From CAYPNP01 sp964412195 (GTDB lineage: Bacteria > Acidobacteriota > JAAYUB01), in assembly GCA_964412195.1 (NCBI GenBank), contig CAYPNP010000038.1, forward strand, positions 1 through 35,115: DNA of 35,115 nucleotides, in the 5' to 3' direction. Of this stretch, positions 20,967 through 28,955 are shown piece after piece. Below the pieces are notes generated by a model. The model was not told the DNA's origin and did not search any database. It saw only the letters and a program-made list of their open reading frames with translations. The translations under genes and the position numbers were made by a program. Position 1 is the stretch's first letter. Each line of letters starts with the position of its first letter.

Positions 20967-23082
20967 CCGCATCAACCGGCGCGAGTTCATCCAGATCGGC
21001 GTCGTGGCCGGGACCGGCCTGGCCCTGGGCGTCCAGGTCGTGCCGGCGTGGCTGGCGGCCGAGGACAAGGCCGCCGTCTTCTGCCCGAGCCAGTGGCTGT
21101 GCATCGACCGGCAGGGACTGGTCACCGTCACGGTGCACCGGACCGAACTGGGGCAGGGGCCCCGCACGGCGCTGCCCCAGATCGTGGCCGAGGAGCTGGA
21201 TGCCGACTGGCAGATGATCCGGATCGTCCAGGCCGACGCCGACAACAAGTACGGCAGCATGACCACCGGCGGCAGCACCAGCATCCGGCAGAACTGGATG
21301 CCCCTGCGCAAAGCCGGCGCAGCGGCGCGGGAGATGCTGATCTCCGCCGCGGCCCAGGTCTGGGGTGTGGACCGCGCCGCCTGCAAGGCGGAGAAGGGCG
21401 CCGTCGTCCACGTGCCGACCGGCCGGCGGCTCCCGTACGGCGAGCTGGTGGAGGCCGCGGCCAAGGTGCCCGTGCCCGAGAATCCGCCGCTGAAAGACCC
21501 CAAGGACTTCCACCTCGTCGGAACCGCCCCGCCGCGGATCGACCTGCCGGAGAAGGTCAACGGGCGGGCGGTGTTCGGCTTCGACACCCGCATCCCCGGG
21601 ATGCTGGTGGCCGCCGTCGCCCGTTGCCCGGTCTTCGGCGGGAAGGTGAGGAGTTTCGACGCCGCCAGGGCGACGGCCGTGCCGGGAGTGAAGCAGGTGG
21701 CGCAGGTCTCCACCGGCGTGGCCGTGCTGGCGGACTCCGCGTGGGCCGCCTTCCAGGGCCGGGACGCCCTGGCCGTGACCTGGGACGAGGGGCCCAATGC
21801 CACCCTCGATTCGGCGGGCATCCGGGCGATGTTCGTCGAGAAATCCAGGGGCGAGGCGGAGTCGTTCCGCCGCGACGGCGACGCGGCCAAGGCCCTGGCG
21901 GAAGCCGCGAAAAAGCTGGAGGCGGTGTACGAGGTGCCCTTCGTGGCCCACGCCCCCATGGAGCCCCAGAACTGCGTCGCCCACGTGCGCCCCGACGGTT
22001 GCGAGATCTGGGCGCCGAGCCAGACGCCGCAGTGGGCCCGGCGAAGCGCCGCCCAGATCTTGGGCATCCCGGAAGAAAAGGTGACCGTGCATGTCACCCT
22101 GGTGGGCGGCGGCTTCGGGCGGCGGTTGATGGACGACTACGTGCGCGAAGCGGTGGAGGTCTCGAAGGCGATCGGGAAGCCCGTGCAGGTGATCTGGTCG
22201 CGCGAGGACGACATGCAGCACGATTTCTACCGCCCGGCCAGCTACCATCGCGTCCAGGCCGGCCTGGACGCCGGCGGAAAGGTGGTGGCCTGGTCCCACC
22301 GCGTGGTGGCGCCCTCCATCACCATCCAGATCTTCGGCCCGGAGGCCCGGGGCGACGAGCCCATCGACGCCGTCGACGGCGCGGCCGACCTGGCCTACCA
22401 GGTGCCCAACATCCTGGTGGACTACGCCATGGCCAACACGGCGGTCCCGATCGGCTGGTGGCGGTCGGTGTACAACTCCCAGAACCCGTTCGTGAACGAA
22501 TCGTTCCTGGATGAAATCGCGCACGCGGCGGGGAAGGATCCCCTCGAGTTCCGGCGGCAGCTGCTGCCGGAAAACTCCCGCCTGCGCGTCGTCCTGGAGC
22601 TGGCCGCGGCCAAGGCCGGCTGGGGCTCCCCGCTGCCGAAGGGAAAGGGGCGCGGCATCGCCGCCCACTCCTGCTTCGGCTCGTGGGTGGCCGACGTGGC
22701 CGAGGTGGCCGTGGACGCCCAGGGTCGGGTGCGGGTGGAGCGGGTGGTCTGTGCCATCGACTGCGGCCAGGCGGTGAACCCCTCCATCATCGCGTCGCAG
22801 CTGGAGGGGGCCGTCGCATTTGCCCTGACGGCCGCCCTCAAGTCGGAGATCACCATCGAGAAGGGCCGGACGAAGCAGACCGACTTCGTCGGCTTCCCGC
22901 TGCTGCGCCTCGACGAGATGCCGGCAGTGGAGGTGCACATCGTGCCCAGCCGCGAGGCGCCGGGCGGCGTCGGCGAACCGGGCGTCCCGCCGGTGGCGCC
23001 GGCGGTGGCCAACGCCGTCTTTGCCGCCACGGGCAGGCGGGTGCGGCGGATGCCGATCCGTCCGTCCGACCTGGTGGGATAG
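20956..23082 (+). CDS. molybdopterin-binding large subunit, IorB-type xanthine dehydrogenase family
   Basis: The 708-residue protein has a twin-arginine signal (NRREFIQIGVVAGTGLALG, residues 7-25), so the folded holoenzyme is probably exported to the periplasm together with the small subunit. Family features include TELGQGPRTALPQIVAEELD (about 55-74), TTGGSTSIR (about 98-106), VGGGFGRRLMDDYVREAVE (about 383-401, molybdopterin contact) and a late GGVGEPGVPPVAPAVANA (about 671-688), in which Glu of GEPG is the expected catalytic base. It resembles isoquinoline 1-oxidoreductase beta subunit (IorB), which hydroxylates N-heterocycles or aldehydes with water as oxygen donor. The start at 20956 follows AAGGAGG. 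The overlap with the small subunit implies coupled translation. No Mo-cofactor maturation gene is adjacent. Confidence 0.92.
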   Translation: MENNRINRREFIQIGVVAGTGLALGVQVVPAWLAAEDKAAVFCPSQWLCIDRQGLVTVTVHRTELGQGPRTALPQIVAEELDADWQMIRIVQADADNKYGSMTTGGSTSIRQNWMPLRKAGAAAREMLISAAAQVWGVDRAACKAEKGAVVHVPTGRRLPYGELVEAAAKVPVPENPPLKDPKDFHLVGTAPPRIDLPEKVNGRAVFGFDTRIPGMLVAAVARCPVFGGKVRSFDAARATAVPGVKQVAQVSTGVAVLADSAWAAFQGRDALAVTWDEGPNATLDSAGIRAMFVEKSRGEAESFRRDGDAAKALAEAAKKLEAVYEVPFVAHAPMEPQNCVAHVRPDGCEIWAPSQTPQWARRSAAQILGIPEEKVTVHVTLVGGGFGRRLMDDYVREAVEVSKAIGKPVQVIWSREDDMQHDFYRPASYHRVQAGLDAGGKVVAWSHRVVAPSITIQIFGPEARGDEPIDAVDGAADLAYQVPNILVDYAMANTAVPIGWWRSVYNSQNPFVNESFLDEIAHAAGKDPLEFRRQLLPENSRLRVVLELAAAKAGWGSPLPKGKGRGIAAHSCFGSWVADVAEVAVDAQGRVRVERVVCAIDCGQAVNPSIIASQLEGAVAFALTAALKSEITIEKGRTKQTDFVGFPLLRLDEMPAVEVHIVPSREAPGGVGEPGVPPVAPAVANAVFAATGRRVRRMPIRPSDLVG

Positions 23083-23222
23083 ACACGGAACCGCAAAGGC
23101 GCAAAGGACGCAAAGAAGAATTCAACGCAGATTAACGCAGATCTCTTATGATTGATTATGATCCACACCTGTTTATGGATCATATTAAATGATATTTCAT
23201 CAGCGTTAATCTGCGTTGAATT
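23083..23222. repeat. inverted repeat downstream of the large subunit gene
   Basis: A CGCAAAGG tandem (23092-23118) is followed by perfect 20-bp inverted arms at 23119-23138 and 23203-23222 (AATTCAACGCAGATTAACGC and its complement). It begins about ten bases after the stop codon. Confidence 0.8.
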
Positions 23223-23303
23223 GATTGCTTGGAGTCTCTGCGGAGAATGCCCCCGGGGCGATCTGGAGGGGATCTAGGAAAACCGACGGTGAGAGGGAGA
23301 GCT

Positions 23304-24503
23304 ATGCGGATTCGCAGCGTGATGGGGATGGTTCTTTGTTTCGTGGTCGCGGTGGTCGGTTTCGGGCAGGGGCGGAACGAGCAGTGCACCTCCGCGGTGA
23401 TCAGCCCCGGCGGTTCCGTCACCGGCGGTGCGGTGCTCTGGAAGAACCGGGACACCGACGTCCTGTCCAACAAGATGGTCTTCGTCCGCGAGACGCCCCA
23501 TAGCTACCTGGCGCTGGTCAACTTCGACGCCGCGTCGGGACGGCAGGCCTGGGCCGGCCTCAACTCCGCCGGCTTCGCCATCATGAACACCGTGGCCTAC
23601 AACCTGCCCGAGAAGTCCGGCGAGCTGATGGACCTCGAGGGCATCATCATGGCCGATGCCCTGCGCACATGCGCCACGGTGGAGGACTTCGAGAAATACC
23701 TGCAGGCCAACCTCGGCCCGGATCTGGGCGCCCGGACCAACTTCGGCGTCATCGACGCCGCCGGCAAGGCGTTCCTCTATGAAGTGCATAACCATGGATT
23801 CCAGAAATATGATGCCGCGGCGCCGCCGGAGAAGTACCTCGTCAACACCAATTTCTCCCGCAGCGGCGAGACCGCCCAGGGAGCCGGATACCTGCGGTTC
23901 GACCGGGCCGCGCAGCTCTTCGCCGCGCTGCCGCCCGGCCCGGTAGACTACCGCACCATCCTGACCCGCTTCAGCCGGGACTGCGGCCACGCGCTGCTGC
24001 GGCATCCCGCCCCCGAGGAGTGGAAGAAATATCCCGCCACGCCGGAACTCTGGATCCATAGCAACCACACCATCGACCGGTCGAGCACCTCCACGTGCGT
24101 GGTGATCGTGGGGAAGAATCCGAGGGATCCGGAGTCGGTGGCCACGATGTGGGTCATCCCCGGCGAACCGCTCACCGCCGTGGCCGTGCCGCTCTGGGTC
24201 GAGGCCGGCCGGAGCCCGGAACCGCTCTGGAAAGGCGAGAAGTCGCCGCTGTGGGAGGAGTCCTTGCGGATCAAGAAACTGATCCGGCCATTCCCGGAGA
24301 GCGACAAGGAGGAGTACCTGCTGGTTTCGAAGCTCGACAACGCCGACGGCACCGGCTACCTGCCAAAGTTGCTGGAAGCGGAGGCGGGCATCCTCTCGGA
24401 GACCGAAACCTTCCTGAAGTCCCGCCACACGCCAGCCGACCTGGCCGGGTTCCAGGAACGGATGGCCGCCCGCGCCCTGGCGGCGATGCAGGCAGTGAAG
24501 TAA
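23304..24503 (+). CDS. exported Ntn-hydrolase of the C45/linear amide C-N hydrolase type
   Basis: The 399-residue protein starts at the ATG at 23304 with GGGAG just upstream; an extension to 23229 lacks a signal. Residues 1-22 are a signal peptide (VMGMVLCFVVAVVGFG). The probable nucleophile is Cys28 in QCTSAVI, followed by GGAVLWKNRDTD (about 42-53). This Cys-Thr-Ser start plus LWKNRDTD is typical of Cys N-terminal-nucleophile hydrolases related to acyl-CoA:6-APA acyltransferase (C45) and bile-salt hydrolases. NFGVIDAAGKAFLYEVHNHGF and WIHSNHTID carry likely catalytic Asn residues. Maturation would free Cys28 as the N-terminal residue. It probably hydrolyses a linear amide such as an N-acyl amino acid outside the cytoplasm; the substrate is unknown. 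It stands alone between two repeat blocks. Confidence 0.8.
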   Translation: MRIRSVMGMVLCFVVAVVGFGQGRNEQCTSAVISPGGSVTGGAVLWKNRDTDVLSNKMVFVRETPHSYLALVNFDAASGRQAWAGLNSAGFAIMNTVAYNLPEKSGELMDLEGIIMADALRTCATVEDFEKYLQANLGPDLGARTNFGVIDAAGKAFLYEVHNHGFQKYDAAAPPEKYLVNTNFSRSGETAQGAGYLRFDRAAQLFAALPPGPVDYRTILTRFSRDCGHALLRHPAPEEWKKYPATPELWIHSNHTIDRSSTSTCVVIVGKNPRDPESVATMWVIPGEPLTAVAVPLWVEAGRSPEPLWKGEKSPLWEESLRIKKLIRPFPESDKEEYLLVSKLDNADGTGYLPKLLEAEAGILSETETFLKSRHTPADLAGFQERMAARALAAMQAVK

Positions 24504-24745
24504 TTGCGGATTGCGGATTGCGAATTGCGGATTGGGGCGGGGATTGAACCGCAAAGGCGCAAAGGGCGCGAAGCAGAATTCAACACGGATGAACACGGAT
24601 TCTCAACCCGATGAACACGGATTGAGTCTGGGTAGATCTGAAATGAGGCCATTCCCCATCGATATCAAGGCAAATGATGGATTCAATCCTACTGGATTGA
24701 TCCGTGTGAATCTGTTCGGATATCCGTGTTCATCCGTGTTGAATT
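24504..24745. repeat. repeat block with 24-bp inverted arms after the C45-like gene
   Basis: Tandem TTGCGGATTG units start directly at the stop codon (24504-24535), followed by a CGCAAAGG tandem (24549-24575). Perfect 24-bp arms lie at 24577-24600 and 24722-24745 (AATTCAACACGGATGAACAC and more). The remaining sequence to 24892 shows no gene. Confidence 0.85.
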
Positions 24746-24879
24746 GACTTCTTCACACCTCCGCATCCCTGCGGTGAATGACTCCATGGTCCTCTTGGTT
24801 GAAGCGGCGGGAAGTGGGTTCGTCAGTCGCCGCCGCGGCAGCGAGGTCCGGTGGCGGCCGGTAGAAATTTTCAAAATGC

Positions 24880-24885
24880 TATAAT
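24880..24885 (+). promoter_or_regulatory. consensus -10 box giving a leaderless start for the HD-GYP gene
   Basis: A perfect TATAAT lies seven bases before the ATG at 24893, with no Shine-Dalgarno between. I see no good -35 box. Transcription would begin at about the start codon, as proposed for the gene at 420. Confidence 0.4.
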
Positions 24886-24892
24886 GCGATCA

Positions 24893-26155
24893 ATGGAAAA
24901 GAATCAACCTTCCGCCCAGGGGGTGCTGTCCGTCGCCGTGTTCGACATGGTGCTGGGGCTGTCGCAGGCCATGGACCTGATCAGCCCGGCGGTGGTGGAC
25001 CACCACAAGCGCGCGGCCTACATCGCCGACGCCATCGCCGGCACCTGCGGCCTGCCGGACGTGGAGCGCGCCAACATCCTGCTGGCCGGCCTGCTGCACG
25101 ATTGCGGGGCGCTCTCGCTGCGCGACCGCCTCGACGCGCTGGAGTTCGAGGCCATCAACCCACACTTGCACGCCGAGACCGGCTGGCTGCTGCTGCACGG
25201 CTTCCCACCGTTCGCCGCCGCGGCGGAGCTGGTCCGCCACCACCACGCCGTCTGGAGCCGGACGCGGAATGCAGTCCCGCTGGGCTGCCACATCCTGCAC
25301 CTGGCCGACCGCGTGGACGTGCTCACCGACCGGCGCAGGGACCCACTCAACCAGGTAGCCGCCATCCGCCGCCGGATCAAGCAGGAGTCCGGCGGCATGT
25401 TCATGCCGGAACTGGTCGAAGCCTTCCTGAAAGTCTCTCACAACGAGTACTTCTGGCTGGACGCCTCCTCCCGGGCCGTAGACGCGGTGCTCGCCCGCAA
25501 GGCCGACCTGGGGCGGGTGGCGCTCGACGCCGACGGGCTGGGCGCCCTCGGCCAGCTGTTCAGCCGCCTGATCGACTTCCGCAGCCGGTTCACCGCCACC
25601 CACACCGCGGGGGTGGCCGCCACCGCGGAGGCGCTAGCCCTGGCGGCGGGGCTGGATCCCGACACCGCCCAGCGGCTGCTGGTAGCCGGTTACCTGCACG
25701 ACCTCGGCAAGCTGGCGGTCCCCGCCGAAATCCTGGAAAAGCCCGCGCGGCTGACCTCGGCCGAGTTCAACGTCGTCAAGAAGCACACCTTCTGGAGCTA
25801 CCGGATCCTGGAGAACATCGCCGGCCTGGGTGAGCTGGCCGGCTGGGCGGCCTACCACCACGAGAAGCTGGACGGCCGGGGGTACCCCTTCCACCGCCGG
25901 GCGGACGAGTTGCTGCTGCCCGCCCGCATCATGGCGGTGGCCGACGTCTTCACCGCCCTGACCGAGGACCGGCCCTACCGGCAGGGCACCGGGACGGGGC
26001 CGACCCTGGACATCATGCGGTTCATGGTCCGGCGCAAAGCCCTCGACGGGGAATTGGTGGACCTGCTCACCGAGAAGTACAGCCGGATGTGGGAGATCCG
26101 GCGCGAGGCGCAAGCCCAAGCCGCAGGCGATTACAAGCGGATGGTGAAAGCCTGA
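24893..26155 (+). CDS. tandem HD-domain protein with C-terminal HD-GYP domain
   Basis: The 420-residue protein has two HD domains. The first (about 30-145) has HHKRAAYIADAIAG, LLAGLLHDCGAL (His69-Asp70) and a HHHAV site (about 116-120). The second (about 230-375) has HTAGVAATAEALA, GYLHDLGKLAVPAEILEKP (His269-Asp270) and HHEKLDGRGYP (322-332), the full HD-GYP signature. HD-GYP domains hydrolyse cyclic di-GMP or related dinucleotides. The first HD domain lacks the GYP motif but keeps metal-ligand-like His and Asp. There is no receiver or membrane domain, so the input signal is unknown; the first HD may be regulatory or a second phosphohydrolase. I chose ATG at 24893; ATG at 24884 overlaps the -10 box. 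PilZ proteins 5 kb away could be effectors of the same signal. Confidence 0.87.
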   Translation: MEKNQPSAQGVLSVAVFDMVLGLSQAMDLISPAVVDHHKRAAYIADAIAGTCGLPDVERANILLAGLLHDCGALSLRDRLDALEFEAINPHLHAETGWLLLHGFPPFAAAAELVRHHHAVWSRTRNAVPLGCHILHLADRVDVLTDRRRDPLNQVAAIRRRIKQESGGMFMPELVEAFLKVSHNEYFWLDASSRAVDAVLARKADLGRVALDADGLGALGQLFSRLIDFRSRFTATHTAGVAATAEALALAAGLDPDTAQRLLVAGYLHDLGKLAVPAEILEKPARLTSAEFNVVKKHTFWSYRILENIAGLGELAGWAAYHHEKLDGRGYPFHRRADELLLPARIMAVADVFTALTEDRPYRQGTGTGPTLDIMRFMVRRKALDGELVDLLTEKYSRMWEIRREAQAQAAGDYKRMVKA

Positions 26156-26164
26156 CCCGGTCAG

Positions 26165-26395
26165 GAGGTCCCCATCCATCGTCCAATCTGAACATCGAAC
26201 ATCGAACTTCGAACATTGAAGTCAATCCGCGATCCAAATCAAACCACGAACCACACAAACCACACGAAAGGCAGCAAACCGCAATCCGCAATCTGAATAT
26301 GGAACTCAGGAACTCAGGAAAAGCGGATCGATCCGAAATCTGTAATCTTCAATCTGCAATCTTCAATCCGCAATCCGCAATCGGAACAATGAATT
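26165..26395. repeat. text-like repeat block between the HD-GYP and MarC-like genes
   Basis: It contains tandem CATCGAACATCGAAC units (26193-26218), ACCACGAACCACACAAACC (26242-26262) and AATCCGCAATC/AATCTTC units (26279-26388). The last are the reverse complement of the GCGGATTGCG family. There is no gene in 26156-26467. Confidence 0.7.
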
Positions 26396-26397
26396 CT

Positions 26398-26426
26398 TTG
26401 CATCAGAGGCGCCGTTGGGGTTAAAT
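26398..26426 (+). promoter_or_regulatory. sigma70-like promoter of the MarC-family gene
   Basis: TTGCAT (26398-26403) and TTAAAT (26421-26426) are 17 bp apart, giving a leader of about 35 nt that includes the GGAGG site. Confidence 0.45.
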
Positions 26427-26467
26427 AGGCGCTCGGCCCGGCCGAGATCCCGATGGAGGTCCCCGGC

Positions 26468-27106
26468 ATGGAATTCGTCAACCGGATGCTGTTTGCCTTC
26501 CTGGCGCTGTTCCCGATCCTCAACCCGCCGGCCATGTCGCCGGTTTTCCGGATGCTCACGGCCCGGGTGAGCGACGAGGAGCGGAACAAGCTGGCCCTGC
26601 TCATCGGGCTCTACTCCTTCATCCTGCTGGCCAGCCTGCTCTTTGTCGGCGGCTGGCTGCTGAAGCTGTTGGGGATCTCCATCCCGGTGATCGGCGTCGC
26701 CGGCGGGCTGCTGCTGTTCCACACCGCCTGGCGGATGCTGAACCGGGAGCCCAAGATCAGCGCTTCCGAGCAGGAGGAGATGCAGACGCGGATGCTGGAC
26801 CAGGCCTTCTTCCCGCTGACCATGCCGGTCACGGCGGGGCCGGGCTCCATGGCCATCACTCTCACGCTGGTGCCCGACGGGAGCATCCTCGAGGTGGCCA
26901 CCCTGGTCCGGTTCCTGGCGGTGGCCTGCGGCATCGCCCTGGCGGCGCTGACGGTGTTCGTGTTCTACCGATACTCCGGAGTGTTCCTGCGGCGGCTCGG
27001 CAAGACGGGGGAGGCGACCATCAACCAGGTCTCGGCCTTTGTGCTGCTGGCCATCGGCGTGCAGATCATCTGGGAAGGTCTCCGCTCCCTCCTTCATACG
27101 CTGTAA
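26468..27106 (+). CDS. MarC family integral membrane protein
   Basis: The 212-residue protein has six hydrophobic segments and the MarC family pattern: FLALFPILNPPAMSPVF in the first helix (about 10-26), GLLLFHTAWRML (about 78-89), then FFPLTMPVTAGPGSMAITL (about 112-130), where the PxxxGPG-type loop is conserved. The C-terminal helix has INQVSAFVLLAIGVQIIWEGL. The family is annotated as putative neutral amino acid transporters, but the transport role is weakly established. The start is ATG at 26468, preceded by GGAGG with eight bases between; an ATG at 26453 lies before that site. It is single-gene, with its own promoter, and converges with the next gene across an inverted repeat. Confidence 0.9.
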   Translation: MEFVNRMLFAFLALFPILNPPAMSPVFRMLTARVSDEERNKLALLIGLYSFILLASLLFVGGWLLKLLGISIPVIGVAGGLLLFHTAWRMLNREPKISASEQEEMQTRMLDQAFFPLTMPVTAGPGSMAITLTLVPDGSILEVATLVRFLAVACGIALAALTVFVFYRYSGVFLRRLGKTGEATINQVSAFVLLAIGVQIIWEGLRSLLHTL

Positions 27107-27124
27107 CTCACCACAGCGAGCCCA

Positions 27125-27255
27125 CGCAAACCATTTGCCATTGGTCATTGGCCATTTGCCATTTCGCATTTAAGGCAGACTGCCGTCACTTCCGGGTGCC
27201 GGACAGGAAAATGACAAATGGCAAATGGTCAGTGGCAAATGATAAATGGTTTGCC
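27125..27255. repeat. imperfect inverted repeat between convergent genes
   Basis: Arms 27125-27170 and 27209-27255 are made of CATTTGCCATT and AATGGCAAATG units. Position between two converging stop codons suggests a two-way transcription barrier; there is no T tract. Confidence 0.65.
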
Positions 27256-27277
27256 TTGTGCCTTCAGTAGTGAGCGC

Positions 27278-28177
27278 TTACTTGACCAGGCGGGAGGCGA
27301 CCAGCTCGGCCAGGCGGGCGGCGATCTCCTGGACGACCGGATCCGGCACGCCGTCTTCGGCCTTGGACTGGAGTCGCAGGTCGACCGGGTCGTTGACGTA
27401 GTCGACCGCGACGAACCGACCCTCCGGCGTCAGGGCGATCTCGGTGGAGAAGAGGTTCAGCCCGCAGCAATGCGCCGTGGCGTCCGCGATGTTGCGCAGG
27501 GCGCGCAGCCCGTGGCGCGCCTCCTCCTCGGGGGTGACGGGCACATAGATGTGGGTACTGGTGTCCCACCAGAACGGATAGACCTTGCCGGTGCAGTACA
27601 GCACGCGGAACCAGGCCAGGCGACCGTCGACGTGGACCGGGGCCACGTGGGCCTGCAGCAGGTACTTGTCGGAGGGGAACTGCCGCCGGGCCTCCAGGAC
27701 GTTCTGCATGCAGGTGGCGGCGGTCACGACGCCGTCCCCCCCGCCGCCGTGGGCCGGCTTGATGATGAAGTGGTTGCCCAGGGGGCTGAGGTCGATGGGT
27801 TCGAGTTCGGGCTCCGCGTCGTGCGGCGGCAGGACGATGGTGGTGGGGGTGTGCCGCCCGGCCTCCGTGATCGCCTCGTGCATCACGGATTTGTCCCAGC
27901 ACTTCTGGGCCAGCTCGTGGGGGTTGATGACGAAGGCGCCCTGGCGGCGGGCCCAGTCGCCCAACGGGAGGAAGGCGGGGTCCGTGTCGGACGCGCGGTC
28001 GTAGAAGGCCGAGAAGCGTACACGGTTCCCGGCCAGATCCTGCAGGCGGGGCTCCAGATCAGACGGAGTCACTTGGAGCAGCGGCAGGCCCAGACTCCTG
28101 CACGAGCGGTCCAGGACCTCGACGAAGTCCGCGTCATACTCCCAGTTCCACGCTACGCACAAGCTGAACGAATCCAT
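27278..28177 (-). CDS. ATP-grasp family protein
   Basis: The 299-residue protein starts at the ATG at 28177 with CGGAGG five bases before it. Residues about 1-90 form an N-terminal domain. The ATP-grasp core follows: HELAQKCWDKSVMHEAI (about 88-104), FIIKPAHGGGGDGVV (Lys plus the Gly-rich flexible loop, about 138-152), KYLLQAHVAP, and a metal-binding end FSTEIALTPEGRFVAVDYVNDPVDLR, where Glu and Asn/Asp would hold Mg. ATP-grasp enzymes join a carboxylate to an amine or thiol through an acyl phosphate; the acceptor is not readable here. There is no neighbouring biosynthetic gene. It has its own promoter and is transcribed divergently from the small exported protein gene. Confidence 0.82.
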   Translation of the reverse strand: MDSFSLCVAWNWEYDADFVEVLDRSCRSLGLPLLQVTPSDLEPRLQDLAGNRVRFSAFYDRASDTDPAFLPLGDWARRQGAFVINPHELAQKCWDKSVMHEAITEAGRHTPTTIVLPPHDAEPELEPIDLSPLGNHFIIKPAHGGGGDGVVTAATCMQNVLEARRQFPSDKYLLQAHVAPVHVDGRLAWFRVLYCTGKVYPFWWDTSTHIYVPVTPEEEARHGLRALRNIADATAHCCGLNLFSTEIALTPEGRFVAVDYVNDPVDLRLQSKAEDGVPDPVVQEIAARLAELVASRLVK

Positions 28178-28279
28178 CAAGCCTCCGGAACGGCGACCGG
28201 CCACCCGCACCCAATCCTGTGATGACATCCTATGGATGCGGCCGGGCGGAGAAAGGTTCCCTGCCGCCGGCGAGGGGCG

Positions 28280-28307
28280 ATTATACCGGACGGGACCCCA
28301 AGTGCAA
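28280..28307 (-). promoter_or_regulatory. sigma70-like promoter of the ATP-grasp gene
   Basis: On the minus strand, TTGCAC (complement of 28302-28307) and a perfect TATAAT (complement of 28280-28285) are 16 bp apart. The leader is about 95 nt. It lies back to back with the promoter at 28340-28368. Confidence 0.6.
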
Positions 28308-28339
28308 GCGGTTTTTCGAGAGGGCGCATCCGGCGGCAC

Positions 28340-28368
28340 TTGATCTCGCGGGGCGGAGCCGGTACAGT
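28340..28368 (+). promoter_or_regulatory. sigma70-like promoter of the small exported protein gene
   Basis: TTGATC (28340-28345) and TACAGT (28363-28368) are 17 bp apart, about 40 bp before the ATG at 28413. Confidence 0.5.
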
Positions 28369-28412
28369 ATCCCCATGTTTCCCTCCTGACGGAGCGGACC
28401 TGGAGGCCGGCG

Positions 28413-28886
28413 ATGAGAATCATGGCTCTGCTGGGATTGGGAGCGGCGCTGTTCGCCGTTGCGGCGGGCGCTCCGGAAGGGAAGGTCCCCCCTCCCGTTC
28501 TGGTGCTGGAGTATGCCGATTTCGGGCCGCCGTCCCTCGCCGGCGGGCTGCTGGGCCCGGAGTGGTACCAGTGGGAAAGCGAGGGCGGTCCGGACCCCGC
28601 CGCCCGCTTCAATGTCCGGGTGGTCATCTACAGGGGCATTTCTTTGAAGGAGGTCCGTCGACTCCACCCGGTGGACCGGGAGCATTCCATCGACTTCCGC
28701 TACGTCGGGTACGACAGGGCCGTCGCCTGGCTGGACGGCCGCCTGGCGGAGCTGCGGCAGGACCGCGCGGACGATCCGGCGGTGTTCGACCCGCTGATCC
28801 GGCTCCTGGAGGCGACCCGGCTCCGAATCGTGGAAACCCTCTCCGCAGCGGCTCCGCGGAAAAACGGGTCCGCCGGCAAGGAGTGA
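28413..28886 (+). CDS. small exported protein, unknown
   Basis: The 157-residue protein begins with a signal peptide (MRIMALLGLGAALFAVAAGAPEG, residues 1-23). The mature part is rich in charged residues, with WYQWESEGG (about 51-59), RFNVRVVIYRG (about 65-75), a likely helix YDRAVAWLDGRLAELRQD and a second helix DPLIRLLEATRLRIVETL. There are no Cys residues in the mature part and no recognisable enzyme motif. I do not recognise the family. GGAGG lies seven bases before the ATG at 28413, and a promoter sits just upstream. The gene converges with the peptide-binding lipoprotein gene. Confidence 0.7.
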   Translation: MRIMALLGLGAALFAVAAGAPEGKVPPPVLVLEYADFGPPSLAGGLLGPEWYQWESEGGPDPAARFNVRVVIYRGISLKEVRRLHPVDREHSIDFRYVGYDRAVAWLDGRLAELRQDRADDPAVFDPLIRLLEATRLRIVETLSAAAPRKNGSAGKE

Positions 28887-28955
28887 CCGCCGCCGCTCCA
28901 TCCCGGGACGCCCGGGGGACGCAGCCGGAAGGCAAGAGGGGATCGGGAAGGGAAT

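Noticed and set aside
20866..22938. Minus-strand open frame of 690 codons opposite the molybdenum hydroxylase
   Set aside because: The plus strand encodes a clear two-subunit enzyme with all cofactor motifs; the antisense product is His/Arg/Gly-rich.
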